This document shows positions 11,347 to 21,597 of a DNA stretch of 64,000 nucleotides, in pieces. The first letter of the stretch is position 1; every line of letters begins with the position of its first letter. The position numbers were made by a program, and so were the translations under genes. Below the pieces are notes generated by a model. It was not told the DNA's origin, ran no database searches, and saw only the letters and a program-made list of their open reading frames with translations. Origin of the DNA: Tricholoma matsutake (Eukaryota; Basidiomycota; Agaricomycetes; Agaricales; Tricholomataceae); assembly GCA_026075535.2 (NCBI GenBank), contig AP026540.1, forward strand, positions 7,626,001-7,690,000. The letters run 5' to 3'.

Positions 11347-12657
11347 TAGGGTGTGACATGGGTAACCCTCGGGTAAATTTTCCTGTACCCATACCCATAC
11401 CCATACCTGTGAACACTGTACCCATGTGGGTATGTGTGTGGTGTTTATTGTGGGTCTTGAGTAGTTTTGGTTCAAAAATTATGTATTATAATCTATATAC
11501 TTACAATACATATCTACTAGTAATAAATAAAGGTTGCCCCATGCACTCGGATTTGGGGCAAGGGTGGGGCTGTTGGCAGTGGCTGCTGTTGACAGAACAA
11601 GGCAGGAGACCCCTCCACTTGAATTTGGAGTGAGAGAGGGGTTGGCACAGTCAGTGTCGATGAAAACAAAACAAAAGAACCCCCCACTCGCGTTTGCAGC
11701 GAGGGAGGGGGTGATGGCGGTCACTGTCGACGAGAACGATACACAAGACCCCTCCACTCACTTTGGAGTGAGGGAGGGGTGGTGGTGGGTGGTGGTGGGT
11801 GGTGGTGGGTAAGACGAGGGCCCTCCTCATGTTTGAGGCGACAGAGGGGTGGTGGTGGCTGATGGTGGGCGAGACGAGCCCCCCCACTCACATTTGAGGT
11901 GATGGAGGGGTGGTGGTGCTGGTGGTGGATGAGATGAAGCCCCTCTTTGTGTTTGAGGTAATGGAGGGGCAGTGGTGGCTGGTGGTGGACGAGATGAGGC
12001 CCCTCCTCATGTTTGAGGTGATGGAGGGGTGGTAGTGCCGTTGGTGGACAAGACAAGCCCCCCGCTCACATTTGATGTGATGGAGGGGTGGTGGTGGCCA
12101 TTTGTGGATGAGACAAGCCCCCCACTCATGTTTGAGGCAACAGAGGGGTGGTGTTGGCCAGCATCACCCAGAAAGGAACAACAGAACCCCCTGCTCATGT
12201 TTGCAATGAGGGAGGGGGTGGTGGTGGTGGGGTCATCATCGTCATTGCCCAGAGCCAAAAGATAGCCCCCTCCAACTCGCATTACACACGAGGGAGGGGT
12301 CGTTGTCATTGTCGTTACCTACAAACCAGAAGATATCCCCCTCCAGCTCACATTTGATGCGAGGGAGGGGTCATCATCATTGTTGTCACCACCCAGAACA
12401 GAGCCAAGAACCCCTCCACTCACATTTGGAGCGAGGGAGGGGGTGGTGGTGGTGGCCATAGTCATTGTTGCTGTTGATGTTGTCATTGATCATGTTGTTG
12501 TTGTTGTTGTTGTTGTGATCAACAACATCATATGATCAGGCACATGACTGGCTGTCAGTACCTGTAAACCTGTGGATAAGGGTATGGTGTTGCCTCGGGT
12601 ACAGAAATCCAAACCTGTACCCATACCTGAGCATACCTGTACCTATGTCATACCTTA
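11347..12657. mobile_element. hAT-c copy a, 1.3 kb, with perfect 8-bp TSD
   Basis: The ends are TAGGGTGTGACATGGGTAAC and, inverted, TAAGGTATGACATAGGTAC. The 8-mer CCCATCTA flanks it on both sides (11339-11346 and 12658-12665). Subterminal DNA is a string of GGGTA/TACCC motifs and the centre is a GC-rich minisatellite. No coding sequence is seen. The perfect duplication fixes the boundaries to the base. Confidence 0.88.
11540..12440. repeat. Minisatellite inside hAT-c copy a
   Basis: About 14 units of roughly 60-65 bp carry CCCCTCCACTCACATTTGAG, then GAGGGAGGGG-like sequence, then GGTGGTGGTGG. The two halves of the conserved part are partly complementary and give one weak hairpin per unit. 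The same unit design recurs at 20630-21350 and 31290-32340 in other hAT-c copies. Confidence 0.8.
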
Positions 12658-12743
12658 CCCATCTAGTCACCATGGACACCATTCATCATCATTGATATCA
12701 TGAATATCCTTGACGTACTTCCAGAGTGCATCTTTTTCATAAT

Positions 12744-12928
12744 TGGAAGGAAGCTGGAGCTTCCAACACTCAGGGAGAACAAGACATGTTAGGAACTTAG
12801 TATATTTGGAGGGAAGAACTAAGATACAGTACAAGTACTTGAGGTGTATATTATATACTGCTTGAATAACATGTGATACTGGGTGCGGATGTAGATAAGG
12901 CTTGCTGATGTAAGAGGACACTCTTACA
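12744..12928 (-). repeat. Short LTR (185 bp), minus orientation
   Basis: Read on the minus strand it starts TGTAAGAG and ends CTTCCTTCCA. Its length equals that of the plus copy at 55381-55565. Both share the neighbouring sequence GGAGTATGAGAG next to the TG end, so both look like 3' LTRs with internal sequence on that side. Confidence 0.6.
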
Positions 12929-13905
12929 CTCTCTCATACTCCCAAAAATTTGACAGGGGGGTGTGGGTGTCCAAGGGCAGGGAACAATGACAGGTTATGG
13001 GGAATGGTGACAAGGGCTGGGAACAGTGAACAGGGTGGCAGGAACTGTGACAGGGTGCTTGGGACAGTGACAGGGTGCTGGGAACAGTGATGAGAGCATG
13101 GTCATAGCAAGGTAGACATGGCTGTGGCAATAAAAAAGTAACTTTATGTGTTCATGAGAACACTGAGTAACAATTGTATTAGTGACAAGGGCAGACAAGG
13201 GTAGGGAACAGTGATGAGGGCAGGGAATGGTGACAGGGGCAGGGAACGGTGGAATGGTGACATGGATGTGTTGGTCGATGGTGATGGCAGCTGGAGGCAA
13301 GTGCTTCAATGACGTTAGTAGTGCCAGTTGCTTGCTAATGACGCCACTGTCAACAGAATTGGTATGGGATGTGCAGAAGGTGGTGCAGGGGAAGGTTCTG
13401 GTGGTTGTGGAGGCAGTAGAATGAACATGGTGGCAGGGGGGACCTGTAGAGGCCTGGCTGTCGTCAACAGACACATTGATGGCAACATGGTGGTGACATG
13501 GTGTGGCTCAAGATGTTCAGTAGGGGGACAGGGGAACGGGTTGGGGTGGGCTGAATGCTGTAGGTGGTTCTGGGGATTTCGAAGGTGTTGTTGCTGACAT
13601 GGCTGGGGTCTGAGGTGTTGGCGGCAGTGAGGCAGCTCGTGTACAGGGTGTCTGGGGCAGAGTGGTGTCTGCAGGCCATGCTGGGCATGGTGGCGGCCTC
13701 TGGGGAGCCGTCTGGGGTTCACTAGGTGCCATAGGGTGCAGATCTGGTAGCGATGGGGGGCTATGTACAGTGGAAGGAGCATAGAGGGCAGACAGTGGGT
13801 GTCCATGGGTGTCAACAGCATCATTGGTGACATGGGAGGGGCATTCCAGGCAGGTTCTGGTGAAATGGCTCATTCCAGGAGGTTTTAGGGTGAGCAGGGT
13901 GTTGA
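12929..13905 (-). other. Internal remnant of the short-LTR element; no gene recognised
   Basis: This 1 kb between the LTR and the chitin synthase fragment holds GACAGGGTGCTGGGAACAGTGA-type minisatellite (12965-13260) and, on the minus strand, long proline/threonine/histidine-rich frames with no domain I recognise. Parts match 54950-55350 in inverted orientation (for example the AACTTTATGTG..ACTCAGTGTT region). It is probably degraded gag or hinge sequence. Confidence 0.4.
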
Positions 13906-14420
13906 ATCCCAGCATTCATCATCTTAGTGAACAAGACTTCATCCTCATTGTACATCGTCATAACAATAAACAACTTGGTCTCACAGCCCATCAGGTACGG
14001 TCAAAGCGAGTAGTAAGACATGAAATCATCTGGGTCACAAGTAGCAGCAGTATACCTCAATTTGGACATTTCTTCCATGCCGTGTTTACCCAAAGGAACA
14101 ATGTGTGAGGGTATGGGCACATCAAGGACTAAATTACCCTGGAAGAGCTGGACCTGGTAAACAGACCTCCGATGCATCATCTTTTCTCTGGCAGTGGAAT
14201 AGCCTGAATTGGTTCCATAACTGTACATCCCAGGATGCTGCTGCTGGGTCGGAGGGTAATTTTGTTGATAATGAACAATGGGTACTGGGGGTGCATAGGA
14301 AGGGACTTGGGACATCTCATGGGGGTTAAGGTGCAAGTGTGAGCCTGCATAGCTGCTCTGATAAGATTTGGCATCCCATGTAGATTGCGCATCGTAAGAA
14401 TCATTGTGAGGTGTGGGTAG
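13906..14420 (-). pseudogene. Chitin synthase gene fragment (N-terminal region)
   Basis: Reading leftwards from 14420, the frame encodes NDSYDAQSTWDAKSYQSSYA, a Q/P/Y-rich spacer, AREKMMHRRS, NLVLDVPIPSHIV, LRYTAATCDPDDF and, after one TGA in a position where Arg is expected, [16 protein letters not shown]. These are hallmarks of the region just before and at the start of the catalytic domain of fungal chitin synthases (transferase of GlcNAc to chitin at the plasma membrane). The catalytic core (EDR, QRRRW) is absent: the frame runs into unrelated sequence after MMNAG. hAT-a copy 2 cuts the N-terminal side at 14425. Confidence 0.75.
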
Positions 14421-14424
14421 TCAA

Positions 14425-16240
14425 CAGTAATTTACACTGCCCCATATGTTCCACGCGGACTGTGTGGAGTCCGACCATCTGGTGACCAAAATGAAAAATT
14501 ACACCCCTTTTGGCACAGACTCCACCCCAGTCCACACAGAGTCTGCATAAGTCCACATGGAGTCCACATAAGTCCACACAGAGTCCGCATAAGTCTGCAC
14601 AGACTCCGACCATGTGGTGACCCAAATGAAGAATTGAGGCATGGGTTGATGGCATATGGGTGGGTTTGTTCTGCCATACAGGATAAACAAAAATTTATGT
14701 TATTTATTAACTATTTAAAATACTTTCAACATCAAAAAAAAACAAGGATGCCCCCACAATGGGGGACATTTTATTGGTAGTATTAAATACAAAAAAAGTT
14801 GCCCCCCTGCTGAAGAGGGGGGCAGTAGACTATAGAATAAAATAAATAACCCACCGTCTCACTAGCATGCGAGATGGCAGGGGTGGGTGCATTCATCGTC
14901 AGCCCTCTCTTGTGGCCCCCTCTTGTCCCCCCTCACCGTTCCCCATTGGTCTGTATGCACCCCCCTTCCTCATCGTTGTTCCACCTGTGATCCACCCCAC
15001 GAGCAGTTGCTCATGAGGCTGGGGGTGGGTAGTGCGTCGTTGTCTCCTGTCCCTGCGCCTGGGCGTTGTTCCACCCATGTTCCACCCCATGAGCAGTTGC
15101 TCATGAGGCTGGGGGCAGGTGGTGTGCTGTCGTCTCCTGTCCCTGTGCCTGGGTGTCGTTCCACCCACGTTCCACCCCACGAGCAGTTGCTCATGAGGCT
15201 GGGGGTGTGTGGCTTGTCGTCATTCGTCACCATCGTCATTCGTTGCCATCATCATTCATCGCCATCGTCATTCGTCGCCGTCGTCCCCCATTTGGATTTC
15301 TGTCTTTTTTTTTTGGGGGGGGGGGGGGAAGGGGTTTGGGCACGTCAGTGTGACATGGCGCATGTATGGGGGTTGGTGGGTGCTTACTAGGCAGATATCC
15401 CCCTTCTGGGGTCTCCTGGCATCCCTCGGCACCCTCCTAGCCCGTGTTGACAGCCTCACATCCTGTTTGAACAGGGAGGAGGGGGATTGGGTGGGCGTGG
15501 GCGTGGGTTGTGTGTTTTTTGTTGTGGCAGGTCGTCCCCAGTAGTATACAACCTAAAAAGCAATAAAATACAATTAGTTCATTGATAAAAACAAAAACAA
15601 AAAAGAAAAAAAAACTCATCTATGGCCCAAATGACAGTTGCTGTCGTTTGGGCCCGCATTCCATCCAGTCGGCTCATTTAAAGGTGGTGGTGATGGTGGG
15701 AGTGGGCGTGGGAATGGTGGTGGTGTGCATGCATGCAGTGGTGGTGGTGGTAGAGTGGAGGGGAGCAAGGGAGGTGGTGGCATCGATGGTGGTGGTGAGT
15801 GATGAGCTGGCAACATTGATGACACGGCTGTGTGCTTTGTCATACAAAGCCAAACAGTGGTATGTAGTGGCATCAATGCGACAACATAGCACTGGCTGTG
15901 TAGTGTAACAGTAATGTGCATCTGTACTTTATTAGTTAACCATGAGGCTACAAGTTCAAACATCATTCGTGACATTATTTTGCTAAGCTCAAATGGGCTG
16001 CTCGGATGCATGCGGACTGTCCGACCTTGTCCGACCTGGTTGATCATGGACACAGACGGACGAAATCTGTGGAATCCAAGTAAAATATGCAGAATCTGTG
16101 TTAGTCTGTATAGATCCATGCAGACTGGCACACCCTGTTGCACAGCTAAAATGGTTTATTGTATGGATTGCAAATCTGTGCGGAGTCCGTGTAATTCCAC
16201 ATGGATCCACGTGGAACATATGGGGCAGTGTAAAGACCTC
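14425..16240 (-). mobile_element. hAT-a copy 2 (inverted relative to copy 1)
   Basis: The left end is CAGTAATTTACACTGCCCC and the right end, inverted, is GAGGTCTTTACACTGCCCC. The 1.8 kb body mirrors copy 1 (21-bp repeats, GAGCAGTTGCTC minisatellite, T/G run at 15303-15330, GTG-rich tract) but has no nested hAT-b. The left flank gtagtcaa lies in chitin synthase sequence and the right flank CAATGGAC in copia sequence. They do not match each other, as expected if a rearrangement separated the original flanks. Confidence 0.8.
15624..15654. repeat. Hairpin GGCCCAAATGACAG / CTGTCGTTTGGGCC
   Basis: Fourteen-base arms with one mismatched pair flank TTG. Similar hairpins built on CAAATGACA occur in other elements at 19154-19186, 23632-23664, 45103-45133 and 45272-45305, each next to a T-rich tract that reads (G)TAAGTTTTTT or TGAGTTTTTT on one strand. 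Confidence 0.7.
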
Positions 16241-17225
16241 CAATGGACATGTCCCACCCACCCCGCTACCCTTGGAGAATACCATTAAGGAACCTACTCA
16301 GAATGAACCCACCTTCACCCTTTTACCCACAAACAACGATGAGGACGATGAATCCTTCCACCTGTCAAATACCACTGAGTCGAATGATTCCATCGGAGAG
16401 GAACAAGGTATAATTACTACCGACCCCCTCCCACACCGCTCATCTTGGGTACCTATCACCACTGAGAAACATCCAAATGGTGGACCAACCATCACCAGAA
16501 TGATAGCAGCTGTTCAAGAATCTCAAAACAGTGCCACCTGAGTCAAAGAAGCCTGCTGCAAATGCAGAGCCGCCACTATTGCTGCCCAATCAGGAAATCA
16601 TGATCATATACCCAATCTGACTGTCGATCATGATTGTGACATCATTGATGGACTATGTCAATCATTCAACAACCTTAACCTGGGTGATCAGGCACATCAA
16701 CTCCAAGCCTTAATTTTGGAGATGACAGATTGTGATCCTGAGTTGCTCCAATTTGAGGATGAACCCAAAACTTGGGAAGAGGCAAAGAGCTCAGGGGACG
16801 CAGAACAATGGTGGGGAGGGTATCTAGATGAATTGAAGTCCCTGAAGGACATGGGAGTCTATAAACTTATTCCCAGGGGTGATGTACCTCAAGGTAAATG
16901 AATTTGTAGGAGCCAGCCAGTTTTCCATATCAAACGTGATGAAAGTGGTCATGCTGTGAGGTGGAAAGTCTGACTCATTTTTCGAGGCTTTGAACAAATT
17001 TATGGTAGGGAATATACAAAGATGTCCTCACCTACTGCGCACATGGAATCTTGGTGGATCCTGCTTCACATAGCTGCTTCTCTGGGATGGGATGCTCAAC
17101 AAATTGACTGTTATTGACATAAAAACTGCTTTCCCCTATGGGATACTCCCTGGTGATGAGGTCCAGTACATGCAACAACCCAAAGGGTTTGAAGAGTCAG
17201 GTCGTGAAGACTGGGTCTGGACCTG
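16241..17225 (+). pseudogene. pol: copia-1 hinge and reverse transcriptase N-terminal part
   Basis: Starting at CAATGGAC, the frame continues the copia polyprotein (HVPPTPLPLENTI, then an acidic hinge). It reaches the RVT_2 start: DEPKTWEEAKSSGDAEQWW, RSQPVFHIKRDE, FRGFEQIYGREYTK, VIDIKTAFPYG, QQPKGFEE. Stops (TGA at about 16539, 16898 and 16970) and a frameshift near 17095 break it; the last two TGAs sit where Arg is usual. Recognisable RT ends after EDWVW near 17225, before the catalytic YVDD box and the RNase H. Confidence 0.75.
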
Positions 17226-17513
17226 GGTAAAAGCACAGTTTGAGGAATGGTGCTTCGAGGGAGAGTTAGACAACGAGGACTACTTCCCTGAGGAGTTCTA
17301 TATCGACCACGATGGCCTAACCCCAGGCAGAAGACCACTAGTGTGTGGAGAGACTTCAGTGGAACACCCACTATAATGAAGAAAGCAGATTTGAGCTGGC
17401 AAGGCAGCTCTTATTTGGACAGCACAAAGAACTAGGGACACTGCTGTGTTCCAATCAACACCCCCACACCTTGATACCCCAGACTGCTGGGCACAACTAG
17501 ACAACAATTGACT
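17226..17513 (+). other. Unassigned sequence after the copia RT break
   Basis: The frame EEWCFEGELDNEDYFPEEFY follows without resemblance to copia RT. A fragment reading RFELARQLLFGQHKELG in another frame suggests debris of a second protein. I do not recognise it. Confidence 0.3.
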
Positions 17514-17892
17514 GTCCACAAAGATGTTAAACTACCGACTGTCTGCAAAGACCTTAAACTAAGTGACCATCTGCAAAGATGTTAAACTACCGACTGCCCA
17601 CAAAGATGTTAAACTAAGCAACCATCCACAAAGACGTTAAACTAAGCAACCATCTGCAAAGACATTAAACTAAGTGACCATCCACAAAGACATTAAACTA
17701 CCAATTGTCTGCAAAGATGATAAACTAGCAACTGTCCACAAAGGTGTTAAACTACCAATTGTCCACAAAGGTGTTAAACTACCAATCGTCCACAAAGATG
17801 ATAAACTAGTGACTGTCCGCAAAGACACTAAACTAGCGACCATCTGCAGAGATGTTAAACTACCAATCATCCACAAAGATGTAAAACTATGA
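17514..17892. repeat. 27-bp coding-like minisatellite
   Basis: About thirteen units resemble AAACTACCAATTGTCCACAA plus AGGTGTT. A 27-bp period keeps one frame open and yields a nine-residue repeat of the type KLPIVHKGV. Units vary by point changes, and spacers never appear, so this is a minisatellite and not a CRISPR array. No start or context supports a gene. Confidence 0.75.
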
Positions 17893-18149
17893 CAATTTCC
17901 CTTAATACTGCACAAACCCTACAGACCCCTCCCCTTCTGACGACATCACTGACTCCCTGACACTACTGCCAGAGGCAGTACAAAACAAAAAGAACCCAAT
18001 CATGGTCCAAGTTCAGACATGAATGATTCCTCCATCTCACACCCAGACGCTGACCTGACTACATATCCAGACCACAACTGATTAGACCCCAGAGGAGGAA
18101 CAGAGATTTAGGTCAAAATATGGGACTTTCAACCATAGTGAGGGGGTAA
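17893..18149 (+). other. Retroelement-like 3' coding tail and polypurine tract
   Basis: A broken frame with FRSKYGTF-like sequence is followed by the purine tract AGTGAGGGGGTAA (18137-18149), which directly precedes a TG start. This is the usual arrangement just upstream of a 3' LTR. The element it came from is otherwise missing. Confidence 0.35.
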
Positions 18150-18684
18150 TGTTACAATTTTCCTTGTAACACATGGAACCCGACCAACCTGACATACCTG
18201 ACAATCCCCTCCAGATAGGAGGCACTCCCTGACTCATGCCTAAGGCATGCCCTTGACACCAGATGCACCCACAATGCATGCTGATGACATGCATTCAATC
18301 CCCTTCCTGTGGAAGGCACCCTTGACACATGGGCATCTACCCTTCCGGTTGGACAATAAGGACCCCTCTCCTAGTATAAGTACTGCGACTTGTAGTAGAG
18401 ATGTCCTTAGTTTAGATCTAGGCAATCTAACAGTCTTAATCTGCGAACTTGTGAACTTACTCAAAACTACTAAGGAAGCCCCTTAGTACGTGAACTTACT
18501 CAAAACCACTAAGGAAGCCCCTTAGGTGGTGAACATTGATGACTCTAGGAAGAAGCCCTGCTAGAGTGTACTATTCATCTTATGTCAGATGCTCTGAGTA
18601 AGACTAGTACTGAACAACCCACCGAGGAAGCACCTTGTGGAACAACATCAACTAGATTGAGTGGTTGAGGCTTTGCCCTTAACA
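18150..18684 (+). repeat. Candidate LTR (TGTTACAATT ... CCCTTAACA)
   Basis: The segment begins TGTTACAATTTTCC right after a purine tract and ends TTTGCCCTTAACA. It contains a duplicated ACTTACTCAAAACYACTAAG block (about 18455-18515). No partner LTR was found, so the right limit is provisional. Confidence 0.35.
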
Positions 18685-18958
18685 AGAGGGGTTTCTTCTT
18701 TTGTTTATGCCATTACAGCCACCACTACCCCTCCCTCGCTCCAAACACAAGTGGAGAGGGTTCTTATTGTATGTAATTATGTAGATTTATCTTAATTATA
18801 TAGAATTCTGCAGGAAACCATGAGGACCTGCACAAACCCCTGTAAAACCACACAAACCCGTGATAAAACCACACCCCTAACTGTAACAGGTGCAGTGTTC
18901 ATGGGTACGGGTGTGGGTACCAAAAAATGTACCCAGGGGTTACCTGTGTCATGCCTTA
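18685..18958. mobile_element. Truncated hAT-c end
   Basis: The segment ends in ...GGTTACCTGTGTCATGCCTTA, the hAT-c terminus, and contains TTGTATGTAATTATGTAGAT and CACAAACCCCTGTAAAACCA blocks. These match, inverted, 31140-31300 of the large hAT-c copy. Its other end is missing. The next eight bases are ctcacaca, inside hAT-b sequence. Confidence 0.65.
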
Positions 18959-19701
18959 CTCACACACCACCACCACCACATCCATCTCTGCCCCTCTGTC
19001 TCTGCCCCCTCTGTCTCTGCCCCCTCTGTCTCTGCCCACCACCACTGTCTGACCTCTCTGTCTCTGCCCACCACCACCATCTCCATCCACCACCCATCAC
19101 TCTCCATTTATATGCAGGGCCACCACTTGCACACCACATCACATGCAATGTGGGGGGTGCAAATGACATGAAGTATTGTTTGTGCCCTATGTGAGTTTTT
19201 TTCTTCATTTGTTATTATTCTACACTAACTAACATTATCATTACCCAGTTTGGTTAATGACAACAACAACAATGATCCCCCTTCAACAACAGACGATGCA
19301 CATCTCAATGAAGCAGCCATCTCAACAAATTGGCCATCTCAATGATGGATGACATGGCCACTTCAAAGGGGCTAGGCCCTGCTCTTTTCTTTCTTCTTTC
19401 TTTCTTTTCCTTTTAAAATTACTAGTACCTGCTCATGGGCCCCTGCCCTGTGAGTGGTTCTTATGTATTTGTTGCTTTACTTGAATGTAATTGTATTAGA
19501 TGTCTGTAGTAGGTATTAGATGTCCATAGTAGTAGTAGTCAGTTATGACTGGTCCTGGAACTGAGTTGTAACCAACATGGACTGGTTTGTGCCAGTCTGG
19601 TCTCAGTTAGTCAGTAGGATGAAATAAAATAGACCAGTTCTGGTCCCGGTTACAGCCTGAAATGCGCAAAAAACTGGACCACACCAGACCTTAAAACACC
19701 A
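18959..19701. mobile_element. Truncated hAT-b copy with empty target site of a nested insertion
   Basis: The sequence is inverted relative to much of 21598-24079: CTCTGTCTCTGCCCCC repeats, a hairpin at 19154-19186, the GGGCTAGGCCCTG block and GGACC-rich subterminal DNA ending AAAACACCA. It carries uninterrupted CTTGAATG at 19480-19487, the single-copy version of the 8 bp duplicated around 21772-23220. Its left part has been lost at a hAT-c junction. Confidence 0.65.
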
Positions 19702-20420
19702 GTGCTTGTACAGTTATATACAATATAAATTCTAACCACTCTTTACTCATTAGTCAAATCAATAACCTCCTCCCCATTTGCATCCTCTTCTACATCTGAA
19801 TCCTGCATCAGATCAAGGAAGCCAGGCTGTTGATGATGCTTGACTTTGACATTTTGACCCTGTTTCAGCCACTGTTAGGTGGGAAAATAAGTATCAATAC
19901 ATATTGGAAGAATACAAATGCAACATTGAGAATACTTGAATGGGAGCAGGTTGAATGACTGAATGAGAGCTTGCCATGTTGGCAGACACAAGCAGCTTTG
20001 GGACTGTGGCTGCATGAAGGATTGGCTGAGGGACCTTGATAGTAACAGGATCTTGCTCAATGGTAGTGATGTCATCCTTGTCTGCATCCCATATGCAAAA
20101 CATCACCACCCCAGAGGTTTGAGTGAAATCTTTTCAAGAGATCTCCTGCTGATTTCCACCCAAGATATTGAAACAAGAATGAGGTGATGTTATGCAGGAT
20201 AGGCTCACACTGCTGCCACAAGTTGGACCCAGTTGGAAGTTGTGTTGATGTGACAGGCTTGACATATAGTTTGAGAATTTCAATAAAAGGGAATGAGCTA
20301 GGGACATGAGAGTTTGACAGGAGTTCAGAGCAGACATCTTGGTGCCAGATTTTTATAAACTGCCAAAGACTCAATTGATTGAGACTTTCTTCTGCTTCAA
20401 GAAGCCTGTCTCCAAATCCA

Positions 20421-21542
20421 TAAGGCGTGACACAGGTATGGGTAATACCATGTGTATCCAGAAACAGGTATGCTCAGGTATGAGTATGGATGCTGGATTG
20501 CCATACCCAAGCAATACTATACCATTTTCCACAATGTTATGGGTATGCCAGTACTGGCATTTCAGTCAGGTGAGTGATCATCTGACTTCATTGATTCACT
20601 TCCCACATCTTCTGATCTAGGCAACAACGATGATGATGACCCCTCCCTCGCTGCAAATGCAAGTTGGGTGCTGTTCTGGGCAACAATGATGCCAACAACC
20701 ACTCCCTTGCTTCAAACCCAAGTGGTTTTTTCTTCTCTTCTGGGCAATAATGACAACAACAACCCCCTCCTTCATTGCAAACATGAGCAGGGGGGTTTTC
20801 TGTTCTGGGCAATGATGACAATGACAATGATGATCCCCTCCCTTGCTGCATGAGCAGGGGGCATTATCTTGTTCTAGGCAATGAAGACGATGATGGTTAC
20901 CACCCCCCTCATTCCAAACACAAGCAGGGGGTATTCTCCTATCCTAGGCAGTGACAATGATGATGCCCCCCCTCATTCCAAACATGACCAGGGAGTGTTC
21001 TTATCTTCTAGACAATGATGATGATGACAGCTACCAACACCCCCCCTCATTCCAAACATGAGCAGGGGGTGTTCTTTTATTCTAAGCAATGGCAACAATG
21101 TCTGGGCAATGACAATAATGATGAGGGCCCTCTCCCTTGCTGCAAATGTGAGTGGGGGGTTCTGTTCTGGGCAACGACAATGACAACCCCCTCCCTTGCT
21201 GCAAATGTGAGTGAGGGGGTTCTTCTGTTCTGGGCAATGACAACAACAACCCCCTCCCTCACTGCAGACATGAGTGAGGGGGTTCTTCTGTTCTGGGCAA
21301 CAACAACAACAACCTCCTCCCTCACTGCAGATGTGAGCAGAGGGTTTTATATTTTAGTAATATATATAATTATATACATTTATAATAAATCTGTAGAAAA
21401 CTGAGTGAGAACCAAGTAAACCCATGGTAAACCCACCCAAACCCGAGGTAACACTGCACCCATTACCATATGGGTACAGTGTTCATGGGTATGGGTAAGG
21501 GTTGAGCAAAATATACCCAGGGGTAACCTCTGTCATGCCTTA
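20421..21542. mobile_element. hAT-c copy b, 1.1 kb, with perfect 8-bp TSD
   Basis: TAAGGCGTGACACAGGTATG begins it and ...CTCTGTCATGCCTTA ends it. CAAATCCA flanks both sides (20413-20420, 21543-21550). It interrupts the XPG-like frame exactly between KYGF and GDRLLEA. The interior (20630-21350) is the hAT-c minisatellite with units such as CCCCTCCCTCACTGCAGACA and TTCTGTTCTGGGCAA. Confidence 0.9.
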
Positions 21543-21597
21543 CAAATCCATATTTGGCAAGGCCATGTGCAATCCCTGGTCCAGCACCAACAACACT

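Noticed and set aside
13315..13833. 172-residue minus-strand frame
   Set aside because: Pro/His-rich low complexity over minisatellite DNA, no domain and no supported start.
17514..17892. Possible CRISPR-like array
   Set aside because: Units abut without unique spacers and the genome is eukaryotic; it is a minisatellite.
18150..18684. This LTR as the 3' LTR of copia-1
   Set aside because: It does not match the candidate copia-1 LTR at 10591-10859, and copia RT breaks off before it.
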